Source: GCA-2701705 sp036163455 (GTDB taxonomy: Bacteria > Pseudomonadota > Gammaproteobacteria > GCA-002705445 > GCA-002716945). From it: DNA of 9,829 nt. Shown here one piece after another: positions 1-6,298 of this stretch. A program made the translations under genes and the position numbers. The number at the start of each line of letters is the position of its first letter. Positions within the stretch are counted from its first letter, which is position 1. The stretch is from positions 1 through 9,829 of the forward strand of contig JAYZKL010000007.1 of the NCBI GenBank assembly GCA_036163455.1, written 5' to 3'. Under the pieces are notes generated by a model that was not told the DNA's origin, made no database searches, and was given only the letters and a program-made list of their open reading frames with translations.

Positions 1-70
1 AAAACTTATGTGTTCCAAAAGACAGACATACGTTATCTAATTTTATAGGAAGTATATTGTATTTAAGCAT
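1..70 (-). CDS. tupC: ABC transporter ATP-binding subunit, probably TupC; first 23 codons only
   Basis: Starting at the ATG at 68-70, which shares one base with the tupB stop, the frame is open to the left edge and reads MLKYNILPIKLDNVCLSFGT then HKF. The pattern IKLDNVCLSFG is the usual first strand and A-loop region of an ABC ATPase. The protein would power the TupB permease with ATP. Walker A and later motifs lie outside the window, so the assignment rests on this short segment and its position. Confidence 0.7.
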   Translation of the reverse strand, partial: MLKYNILPIKLDNVCLSFGTHKF

Positions 71-759
71 CAGTACTGAAACTTTCTAAGTAAATATAAT
101 GTTCCATTGATTAAAATAGATATAGAAATTAAAATAATTCCTAATCCTAACGCAAGAGATAAATCACCTTTTGAAGTCTCCATTGCAATTGTAGTGGTCA
201 TTACTCTTGAGACATGAGCAATGTTACCACCTACAATAATTACCGCCCCTACTTCAGCTAATGCTCTACCGAGTCCAGCTAAAACCACTGTAAGTAAAGA
301 AAATCTTGCATCCCAGATTAAGGTTTGAATTTTTTGTATCATTGTTGCCTTAAGAGATAGTAGCAGATCGCTATATTCAATAAATAAATCCTCAATAATT
401 TGTTTTGTTAATCCAATAATAATTGGTGTTACTATAACAATCTGAGCAATAATCATAATTGTTGGAGAGTATAACAATTGATAATAACCAAATATGCCTG
501 CAGATGAGAATATAAGATATAAAAATAAACCTACTACAACAGGCGGTAAACCCATAAAAGCATTTACTATTACAATAATAATTTCTCTTCCATAAAATCT
601 TTTCATAGCAAGAAAGCTTCCAATTGGAAATGAAATTATACATGCAATAATAACTGCTGATAATGAAACAAATAATGATAAAGATATTATTTCAATTAAA
701 CTTGAATCTAGTGAAATAATTAGATTAGATGCTTCGTAAAATGAATTATTAATATCCAT
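70..759 (-). CDS. tupB: Tungstate-type ABC transporter permease, TupB family
   Basis: Inner-membrane permease of an oxyanion uptake transporter, most similar in motif to tungstate TupB rather than molybdate ModB. The 229 residues hold about five to six hydrophobic helices (roughly 22-50, 60-86, 100-117, 152-178, 202-223). Marked stretches are NAFMGLPPVVVGL (66-78), IMIIAQIVIVTPII (101-114) and GRALAEVGAVIIVGGNIAHV (164-183), the last being the permease loop that contacts the ATPase, followed by SRVMTTTIAMETSKGDL (184-200). The stop overlaps the ATPase start by 1 nt (TGATG), a usual permease-ATPase arrangement. In most tup operons the binding protein gene tupA precedes tupB; here an aminotransferase gene does, so tupA must lie beyond the left edge or elsewhere. 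Metal specificity between tungstate and molybdate cannot be proved from the permease alone. Confidence 0.9.
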   Translation of the reverse strand: MDINNSFYEASNLIISLDSSLIEIISLSLFVSLSAVIIACIISFPIGSFLAMKRFYGREIIIVIVNAFMGLPPVVVGLFLYLIFSSAGIFGYYQLLYSPTIMIIAQIVIVTPIIIGLTKQIIEDLFIEYSDLLLSLKATMIQKIQTLIWDARFSLLTVVLAGLGRALAEVGAVIIVGGNIAHVSRVMTTTIAMETSKGDLSLALGLGIILISISILINGTLYLLRKFQY

Positions 760-784
760 TTAAATTAGTAATTAATTAATTTAA
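760..784. repeat. AT-only 8-bp inverted repeat directly before tupB start
   Basis: TTAAATTA (760-767) and TAATTTAA (777-784) are perfect inverted copies with a 9-nt spacer and abut the tupB start codon at 759. The 37-nt spacer between the aminotransferase and tupB thus carries one palindrome, with a second overlapping its edge. No Shine-Dalgarno site is present. It could be a regulator site for the transporter, but AT-only palindromes arise easily at this base composition. Confidence 0.35.
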
Positions 785-793
785 GGTTTGTTT

Positions 794-810
794 GTGTTAT
801 TTTTTAACAC
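794..810. repeat. Perfect 6-bp inverted repeat spanning the aminotransferase stop codon
   Basis: GTGTTA (794-799) and TAACAC (805-810) are perfect inverted copies separated by five T. The element covers the last codons and stop of the aminotransferase gene. In the minus-strand RNA it would be a weak hairpin without a following U tract, so it is not a standard terminator. It could be an operator-like site or chance in AT-rich DNA. Confidence 0.4.
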
Positions 811-1972
811 AATGTTTTTTTATAGATTTAACTATATGTTCAAGCTCTTCATTTTTTAGTGATGGATATATTGGTAATGACAAACAGCCCTTGAAGTATC
901 TTTCTGTATTTGGAAAATCCTGATTGTCTAAATTATATGTATCCTTATAGTAAGTCATTTGATGAAGTGGTATATAGTGTAAAGATGTAGATATGCCATC
1001 TGACTCTAATAGGTCCATCAATTCATCTCTTGAGACATTTGATTTATCATTAACAACTATTAAATATAAATGCCATGAATGATCAGAAAAACTAACTTTT
1101 AACTTTGGTATTTCAATGCATTCAATTTCTGATAAATGTTTGGCATAATATTCAGCGCATCTCTGTCTCTCTAATCTCATTTTTTCTGCTTTTTCTAATT
1201 GAGCAAGGCCAATAGCTGCATTAATATCAGGCATATTATATTTGAAGCCTGGTGTAATCACATCATATTTCCATTTTGGCCCACCTGAGTTTTGCCTTTT
1301 CCATGGATCTTTATCTATTCCGTGCAATCTCATAACTTTAATCTTTTCAATTAATTTTTCATCATCGCTGACAATCATCCCTCCTTCTCCTGTTGTGATA
1401 GTTTTATTTGCATAAAAACTAAAACATGTAATCTTTCCAAAGTTACCGACATATGTGTTATTTAGTTTTGATGGGAATGCGTGAGCAGCATCTTCTATTA
1501 CGGTTATGTTATTTTCTTTACAAATATCAAGTATCCCCTTTTGATTATCACTCGTCATCATTGCTGGGTGACCTGCAAAATGAACTGTAATCACTGCTTT
1601 AATATCAGCATGCTTATCAATTGCCTTCTGTATGATTTCAGGAGTTATTAAACATGTATCATAATCAATATCAACAAATATAGGATCAGCTTGAAAATAA
1701 GTAATAACTTCAGCTGAAGCTGTAAAAGTTAATGAAGGCACGATAACCTTGTCGCCTTTTTTTATTGATATAGCATTCAATGCAAGATGTAAAGCAGCTG
1801 TACACGAACTAACTGCTAAAGCGTGTTTAGCTCCAATAAATTTGCAGAAGTTATCCTCAAATTCTTTTGCTACACTACCTGTTGTCAACCACCCAGACTT
1901 GAGAACATTCTCAACATATTCAAATTCTTTAAGGTTAGTTTCAACCTTAGAAAAAGGTATTTTATATTTCAT
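797..1972 (-). CDS. DegT/DnrJ/EryC1/StrS-family PLP sugar aminotransferase
   Basis: Transfers an amino group, usually from glutamate, to a nucleotide-linked keto sugar. The 391 residues match the family. Features are KSGWLTTG (25-32), SSCTAALHLAL (55-65), VIVPSLTFTAS (76-86), EDAAHAF (160-166) with Asp161 for the PLP ring nitrogen, SFYANKTITTGEGGM (185-199) with the PLP Lys190, and NMPDINAAIGLAQL (246-259). The most economical substrate is the 4-keto sugar made by the WbpM-like enzyme in the same cluster, giving a 4-amino-4,6-dideoxy-HexNAc as in PglE or PseC type steps. An alternative is amination of an oxidised ulosonic acid, as KdnA does for Kdo8N in Shewanella. ATG at 1972 is preceded by a weak AAAGA. 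It follows the methyltransferase by 61 nt, a spacer with no clear promoter or terminator. Its stop codon lies inside a short inverted repeat. Confidence 0.92.
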   Translation of the reverse strand: MKYKIPFSKVETNLKEFEYVENVLKSGWLTTGSVAKEFEDNFCKFIGAKHALAVSSCTAALHLALNAISIKKGDKVIVPSLTFTASAEVITYFQADPIFVDIDYDTCLITPEIIQKAIDKHADIKAVITVHFAGHPAMMTSDNQKGILDICKENNITVIEDAAHAFPSKLNNTYVGNFGKITCFSFYANKTITTGEGGMIVSDDEKLIEKIKVMRLHGIDKDPWKRQNSGGPKWKYDVITPGFKYNMPDINAAIGLAQLEKAEKMRLERQRCAEYYAKHLSEIECIEIPKLKVSFSDHSWHLYLIVVNDKSNVSRDELMDLLESDGISTSLHYIPLHQMTYYKDTYNLDNQDFPNTERYFKGCLSLPIYPSLKNEELEHIVKSIKKHCVKK

Positions 1973-2033
1973 ATATCTTTATTGGCTTGAGTAAATTGTA
2001 ATTCTATATTAAAGCTAATGGGAAACCAAATAA

Positions 2034-2783
2034 TTAAGAATGCTTTAGAAATTGGATTACAGCTGGACTGCCATCCTTAGAGAATGCCAAGAACTTATAT
2101 TCTTTTGATCTAAAAGTTTCTTGAAATGCTTTATATTCACCAACTGACCAACCTGGATAATTATGGCAACCTCTCAGAAGTATAATGGCATTTTCATGTA
2201 AATGTGGCTTTATCAGTTTCAAGATAAATTTTGATGATTCATATGTATTTACATCCATATGTGCAAAAGCAATTTTTGTATCTGAGTTTTCTGTTAAAAA
2301 TTTAGGTAAAGTATCCTGGATCAGTCCCTTTATAAGCATGCAATTATCATTAACTTTTGGCATTTTTTTGTTTGCACCATAAAAACCTTTTGCTTTATCT
2401 GTTCCAGCCCAATCTTCATTAATTCCTTCAAATGTATCAAAACCAAATATTTTATTATTTTTCAAATGGTTAGAAAATATATTTAAAGTTCTACCTTTCC
2501 AAACACCAAATTCTAAATAAAGGCCATCATTATTTTTAATAGCATGATGTATTGCATAATTTAGAAGATCATCTCCCGTGAGATGGACTGACGTAAGATA
2601 ATGCTTTTTAAAATGTTCAAAACATTTTTTTAGCTCTTCCTTGTGATACAAGTCATAACAATTAATCCTATGTTTTTTTGTTCTTACGATATCAGTAGGT
2701 ATGATGTGAATGTAAAGCTTCTTAATAACCCATCTGACAGAGTGAAGTAAGCTTAGTATAAAATTCTTGAGAATATTTTTCAT
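2034..2783 (-). CDS. TylF/MycF-like class I SAM-dependent methyltransferase with altered acidic motif
   Basis: Probable sugar O-methyltransferase or relative, 249 residues. The SAM-binding start is YLEFGVWKGRT (89-99), followed by FGFDTFEG (113-120), HMDVNTYESS (175-184) and HNYPGWSVGEYKAF (207-220), an arrangement typical of the TylF family. A basic and hydrophobic N-terminal segment (about 1-30) may associate with the membrane, but no clear signal peptide is present. In TylF/MycF relatives the strand before the NYPGW stretch ends in an acidic pair (about FDE or DD) that binds Mg. Here it reads LLRGC (202-206), so that acid is replaced by Arg, while Asp177 remains. It may be inactive, metal-independent or altered in function. 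The gene lies 24 nt after the aldolase and 61 nt before the aminotransferase, with no visible Shine-Dalgarno site. A capping or decorating methylation of the polysaccharide is inferred. Confidence 0.78.
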   Translation of the reverse strand: MKNILKNFILSLLHSVRWVIKKLYIHIIPTDIVRTKKHRINCYDLYHKEELKKCFEHFKKHYLTSVHLTGDDLLNYAIHHAIKNNDGLYLEFGVWKGRTLNIFSNHLKNNKIFGFDTFEGINEDWAGTDKAKGFYGANKKMPKVNDNCMLIKGLIQDTLPKFLTENSDTKIAFAHMDVNTYESSKFILKLIKPHLHENAIILLRGCHNYPGWSVGEYKAFQETFRSKEYKFLAFSKDGSPAVIQFLKHS

Positions 2784-2807
2784 TTTAAAATAAGATTGTT
2801 TAGATAT

Positions 2808-3587
2808 TTATTTTTTAAGGTTTTTTAGCATGTTTTGTGAACCAGAGGCTAAAAGTCGTTCATCAGACGTTGCTGTAACCATCTGAAACCCCTTCTCTAT
2901 CATAAGGGCTGTAATCTGTTCAGAAGTACTGTGAATGCCCGCTATTAAGCCATATTCTTTGGTTTTTTTAAGGATATGTTCAATAGCATCCATCGTTTCA
3001 TCTGTTATCTCAAACTCATTTGCTCTTTGAGGGTTTTTTGTATCAATTTGTCTATTTGTACCTAATCCTAGCGCTAGATCATTTGGTCCAATATAAACCC
3101 CATCTACGTGTTCAACTGCTAAAATAGAATCTAAGTTTTCATATGCTGATTTAGATTCAATTTGTATAATTTTCAATACTTTATTGTGTGAATTTAAGAT
3201 ATAGTCTTTATCCTCTGTGTAATAAGCCCGTATTGGCCCAAAACTTCTTTTCCCTATTGGGGGAAAAACACATGCATCTACAAACTCTTGAGCTTGTGAT
3301 GCATTATCTATCATTGGTGTGATGATGCCTTTTGCTCCCATGTCCAAACACTTGGTAATATCAGTTGAATTATTAGATGGGACTCTGATCAAAGGAATGG
3401 TATTAGTGGATGAAATAGCATGTAAAATGGCTAAAGCATCACTATGTGTAATCAAACCATGTTGCATATCAATCGTAATGCTATCCCAGCCTTGTTTAGC
3501 AATAATTTCTGCGCCAAAGGGTGATGGAATATGTAACCAAGCATTAAATATAATTTTATTATTATTTTTTAAATCATTGATATTCAT
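2808..3587 (-). CDS. HpcH/HpaI-family class II (metal-dependent) 2-keto-acid aldolase
   Basis: The family reversibly cleaves or forms 2-keto-(3-deoxy)-acids from pyruvate and an aldehyde; known members include HpaI, GarL and RhmA. The 259 residues fit the family length. Visible motifs are SITIDMQHG (36-44) with the catalytic-type His43, IRVP with Arg68, PPIGKRSFGPIRA (109-121), QIES with metal-ligand-type Glu144, and YIGPNDLALGLG (165-176) with Asp170. The start chosen is the ATG at 3587, 4 nt after the SDR stop. The frame is open to 3716, but those 43 codons overlie the SDR and show no family similarity. An aldolase of this kind is unusual in a polysaccharide cluster. It may build a 2-keto-3-deoxy acid, remove one, or supply an aldehyde. 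The substrate is unknown. The next gene follows after 24 nt. Confidence 0.87.
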   Translation of the reverse strand: MNINDLKNNNKIIFNAWLHIPSPFGAEIIAKQGWDSITIDMQHGLITHSDALAILHAISSTNTIPLIRVPSNNSTDITKCLDMGAKGIITPMIDNASQAQEFVDACVFPPIGKRSFGPIRAYYTEDKDYILNSHNKVLKIIQIESKSAYENLDSILAVEHVDGVYIGPNDLALGLGTNRQIDTKNPQRANEFEITDETMDAIEHILKKTKEYGLIAGIHSTSEQITALMIEKGFQMVTATSDERLLASGSQNMLKNLKK

Positions 3588-3591
3588 AGAT

Positions 3592-4353
3592 TTATTGAGG
3601 CAATACTCCGCAGTCAACATTAATATTTTGTCCAGTAATCGCTGAAGATGAATCTGATGCAAGATAAAAACATGCATCCGCACATTCACTTCCTGATGGC
3701 AGTCTTTGTAGCGCACTATTAGCTTTGCCCCATTGTTTTAAAAATTCTGATGGATCTAAATTACCAACTTCAGGGTGATCGCCAGAGAGGTTGGATAGTA
3801 ATGAAGGTGTGTCAATATATACGGGACAAATACTATTCACTCTAATTCCGTAAACCCCTAATTCTTTAGCTAATGCCTGTGTAACTCCTACAACAGCAAA
3901 TTTTGAAGCTACATAAATTGAATTATTTTTACTTCCACGTTTTCCAGCTAAACTTGCAATATTAATAATAATCCCCTTATTTTTCATTTGTTTAGCAGCA
4001 GATTTGCAACAAAATACTGTACCTTTTAGATTTGTATCTATTATATCGTAAAAGAAATTTTCATTCACATTCTCTAATTTTTTCCATATTGATATACCAG
4101 CATTATTTATTAGTACATCAATATTTCCAGCAGCTTTTGAAGCTGTTTGCATTAAATTTTCAATATCAGAAATTTTTTTAACATCTGTTTTAACGAATGT
4201 TGCATCGCTACATTCTTTTTTAAATGCTTTTGACTCAGACCTGCTTCCAACAAAAACATTGTTATTATTGATGAGAAATTTCTTTACAATTTCAAGACCT
4301 ATTCCCTGTGTTCCACCAGTAATAACAACGGTTTTGTTTTTTAATTCACTCAT
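3592..4353 (-). CDS. Classical SDR oxidoreductase, FabG-like, probably NADP-dependent
   Basis: A second short-chain dehydrogenase, 253 residues and probably cytoplasmic. It has the standard motif ITGGTQGIG (11-19), NNAGI (83-87), Asn108, Ser134, Tyr147 and Lys151 (YVASK), so the catalytic tetrad is complete. Arg38 after strand 2 (GSRS) suggests NADP(H), in contrast to the Asp of the preceding SDR. It begins 3 nt after that gene and ends 4 nt before the aldolase, so it is very likely cotranscribed with both. No Shine-Dalgarno site is visible. The C-terminal NVDCG stretch replaces the more usual VDGG. FabG-like sequences are often carbonyl reductases of unknown substrate. A fatty-acid role is unlikely here since no acyl carrier or FAS gene is near; a step in sugar-acid synthesis is inferred from context. 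Confidence 0.86.
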   Translation of the reverse strand: MSELKNKTVVITGGTQGIGLEIVKKFLINNNNVFVGSRSESKAFKKECSDATFVKTDVKKISDIENLMQTASKAAGNIDVLINNAGISIWKKLENVNENFFYDIIDTNLKGTVFCCKSAAKQMKNKGIIINIASLAGKRGSKNNSIYVASKFAVVGVTQALAKELGVYGIRVNSICPVYIDTPSLLSNLSGDHPEVGNLDPSEFLKQWGKANSALQRLPSGSECADACFYLASDSSSAITGQNINVDCGVLPQ

Positions 4354-4356
4354 ATT

Positions 4357-5133
4357 TTATATTGTACATGAAGAAAAACCACCATCGATAGTTATCTCTG
4401 CTCCAGTTACAAAGGCAGATGCATCTGATGCAAGCCAAATAAAACCACCCACCAGCTCTGTTGGTTTTCCAAACCTTTTCATTGGCGTATGATTAAGAAT
4501 AGCACTTTTTCTTTTTGGAGTTATGAAGTTCTGTAAATTCCATTTTGTTGGGAAAAAGCCTGGCTTAATGGAATTTACTCTGACATTCGATTGAGCCCAT
4601 TCTCTAGCTAAATTCTGTGTCAAATTTTTGATTGCAGCTTTTGATACTGAATATGTAAAAGCTTTGGATAAAGGAGGGCCAGATGAAACGGATGAAATAT
4701 TAATAATTGATCCTTTTTTCCTTTTACACATATATTTTCCAAATACCTGGCAACAGAACATAGTTCCCTTTATATTAACTGAAAGAATATCATCCCATTC
4801 TTTTTCTGAAATATTAAAAAATTTAGATGGAGAATTTATGCCACTTCCATTTATTAAAACATCAATTGTTCCAAATTTCTTTAATATTATTTTAGAACAT
4901 TCAATGATTTGACTCTTTTCTGTTACATCACATTCCAATGTAAGATAATTCTTTGAAGGTATTTTTTTTAAAAAACTTTTCTTATCAATATTTTTTTTTC
5001 TTATGTCCAGCAAAGCTAATTTTGCTCCTGCTTTAGCAAAAGCTTCAGCAACAGCACCGCAGACATGACCTCCTGCGCCTGTTATAACAACAACACGGTT
5101 TTTTACACCAAATTCTTTCTCAATATAGCTCAT
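4357..5133 (-). CDS. Classical SDR oxidoreductase, aldonate/uronate dehydrogenase-like, probably NAD-dependent
   Basis: A cytoplasmic short-chain dehydrogenase of 258 residues, the usual classical SDR size. The Rossmann start is ITGAGGHVCGA (17-27), where the last Gly of the TGxxxGxG motif is Cys. A similar Cys occurs in SDRs annotated as mannonate oxidoreductase or gluconate 5-dehydrogenase-like, as I recall. Asp43 at the end of strand 2 (LLDIR) suggests NAD(H). Catalytic residues are Asn120, Ser148, Tyr161 and Lys165 (YSVSK), all correctly spaced. The NNAG motif is NGSG (95-98). The gene overlaps the KdsB-like gene by 4 nt and stops 3 nt before the next SDR, with which it shares an NxKGTxFCC segment, hinting at common ancestry. 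The substrate is not known; from context it may be a hydroxyl or keto group on the ulosonic acid or its aldose precursor. It carries A8 and A9 tracts. Confidence 0.85.
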   Translation of the reverse strand: MSYIEKEFGVKNRVVVITGAGGHVCGAVAEAFAKAGAKLALLDIRKKNIDKKSFLKKIPSKNYLTLECDVTEKSQIIECSKIILKKFGTIDVLINGSGINSPSKFFNISEKEWDDILSVNIKGTMFCCQVFGKYMCKRKKGSIINISSVSSGPPLSKAFTYSVSKAAIKNLTQNLAREWAQSNVRVNSIKPGFFPTKWNLQNFITPKRKSAILNHTPMKRFGKPTELVGGFIWLASDASAFVTGAEITIDGGFSSCTI

Positions 5134-5891
5134 ATTCTTTTTTTCATCATTTTCTCTACTTTAACTATGTCCTCTTTATGATCTACGGTTTGATCGCCCC
5201 CTTTTATCTGAACGCAACCAATTTGTATGCCGTTTTCAATAAACCTTAGCATTTCAATCCCTTCTGATTTTTCTACTTCACCTTGTCTTAGTTTAGAGTA
5301 TTTTAGAAGGCTATCTCTTGTAAATACATACATACCGACATGTGATTTGTATTTATAAGAAGCCATTTTATTCCCTTCTCCTGTGAATATATAAGGAATT
5401 GTGTGACGAGATATAGATAAAATAGTTCCATCGTTTTTCTGTATTAAATAAGCATGAGGTGATAAGTTTTTCAATGATTCTTTAAAACTGTTCTTATTTT
5501 CTAGTACATAAGAATTTGTTACTGAAATTCCTTTTTTAACAAAAATTCTATGAGCCTTTATCATTTTATCTATATCTTTTTTGTTAACTAATGGACTATC
5601 ACCTTGGATATTGATATAGGATGCTGCATTAACTTTTTTTGCTACTTCTGCCACTCTATCTGTTCCGGTTTTACATTTTTCCGATGTCATTATGTAATTT
5701 AATGAATGTTGTTTACAGACATTAGCTATTCTCTTATCATCAGTAGCTATTATAACATCAGTTATTTCTTTTGAGCCTTTGGCTCTGTTATATACATGAA
5801 CAATCATCGGCAACCCCATAATATTTGCGATTGGCTTGCCAGGAAATCTTTTTGATTTCCATCTAGCTGGAATAACAGCTAAGGTTTTCAT
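5130..5891 (-). CDS. kdsB: CMP-3-deoxy-ulosonate synthetase, KdsB family
   Basis: Cytidylyltransferase that activates a 3-deoxy-ulosonic acid with CTP, giving a CMP-sugar for a glycosyltransferase; Kdo is the family's classical substrate. The 253 residues match the family's normal length. The nucleotide-binding start VIPARWKSKRFPGKP (6-20) is clear, followed by GTDRVAE (76-82), NIQGDSP (94-100), SRHTIPY (161-167), SHVGMY (183-188), EMLRFIENG (213-221) and VDHKED (236-241). The metal-binding aspartates correspond to Asp98 and Asp237. One change stands out: QGDEP, usual in KdsB, is QGDSP here. ATG overlaps the CBS stop in ATGA, and its own stop overlaps the next SDR start in ATGA, so translation is probably coupled; no Shine-Dalgarno site is visible. 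NeuA-type synthetase is less likely given the PGKP and GTDR motifs. Whether the substrate is Kdo or a relative cannot be read from the sequence. Confidence 0.9.
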   Translation of the reverse strand: MKTLAVIPARWKSKRFPGKPIANIMGLPMIVHVYNRAKGSKEITDVIIATDDKRIANVCKQHSLNYIMTSEKCKTGTDRVAEVAKKVNAASYINIQGDSPLVNKKDIDKMIKAHRIFVKKGISVTNSYVLENKNSFKESLKNLSPHAYLIQKNDGTILSISRHTIPYIFTGEGNKMASYKYKSHVGMYVFTRDSLLKYSKLRQGEVEKSEGIEMLRFIENGIQIGCVQIKGGDQTVDHKEDIVKVEKMMKKRI

Positions 5892-6298
5892 TTTTTATTT
5901 ATATATTTAACAAGAGTATGTAAATTTACCAATCCAATTAATTCTTTATCTTTAACAACTGGCAAATCCCAAATTTTCTTTTCATTAATCAAATTCAATG
6001 CTTCATGTATAGAGGAACTATTTTCGATTACAGTTGGTTTTTTTGTCATATATGTTGATGCATCATCATTAAATAAAGCAGGGAATGGTTTTTGATGCGC
6101 TAATAACAATCTTCGAAGATCTCCATCAGTAAGGACACCTAATAAGTTTTTTTTATCTACAATACAAGCAACACCAATGTTATATTTTGTCATTTCTTCT
6201 ATAGCTTCTTTTAATAATGTCGTAGAAGTAATCACTGGAAAATTATCTGTGTCAAACATAGCTTCCGAAATTTGTATTTCTTTAATATCATTTAACAT
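5888..6298 (-). CDS. Stand-alone CBS-domain pair, similar to the C-terminal half of KdsD/KpsF arabinose-5-phosphate isomerase
   Basis: A small cytoplasmic protein of 136 residues made of two CBS motifs. The first covers about residues 8-65, with EAMFDTDNFPVI followed by LGVLTDGDLRRLL (53-65). The second covers about 81-134, with YMTKKPTV (83-90), KIWDLPVV (108-115) and IGLVNLHTLV (121-130). TDGDLRR and the closing LHxLVK match the CBS half of KdsD/GutQ/KpsF, but the N-terminal SIS isomerase domain is absent and no SIS-coding remnant is seen upstream, where the KdsA-like gene sits. CBS pairs usually bind nucleotides and regulate a partner. Lying between the KdsA-like and KdsB-like genes, with an 11-nt overlap before and an ATGA overlap after, it could sense a nucleotide or CMP-sugar and tune either enzyme; that role is inference. 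The start at 6298 rests on GGAG spacing. The frame is open for 23 more codons to 6367, but these lie within the KdsA-like gene and show no CBS similarity. Confidence 0.82.
   Translation of the reverse strand: MLNDIKEIQISEAMFDTDNFPVITSTTLLKEAIEEMTKYNIGVACIVDKKNLLGVLTDGDLRRLLLAHQKPFPALFNDDASTYMTKKPTVIENSSSIHEALNLINEKKIWDLPVVKDKELIGLVNLHTLVKYINKK

Noticed and set aside
392..643. Second minus-strand frame inside tupB
   Set aside because: An out-of-frame shadow of a gene with clear permease motifs.
794..810. Rho-independent terminator after the aminotransferase
   Set aside because: The stem is only 6 bp and AT-rich, and the minus-strand transcript has no U tract after it.
1749..1994. Plus-strand open frame antisense to the aminotransferase start
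   Set aside because: The aminotransferase frame carries strong motifs throughout; the antisense frame has none.
2010..2047. TAAAGC/GCTTTA inverted repeat near the methyltransferase-aminotransferase junction
   Set aside because: The arms are 6 bp with a 26-nt loop and one arm lies in coding sequence; no U tract follows.
3319..3645. Plus-strand open frame of 108 codons
   Set aside because: It is antisense to the aldolase and the SDR end, resembles no family, and every motif-bearing frame here is on the minus strand.
3588..3716. N-terminal extension of the aldolase reading frame
   Set aside because: It overlies the end of the SDR gene in another frame, has no aldolase similarity, and an ATG at 3587 gives the normal family length.
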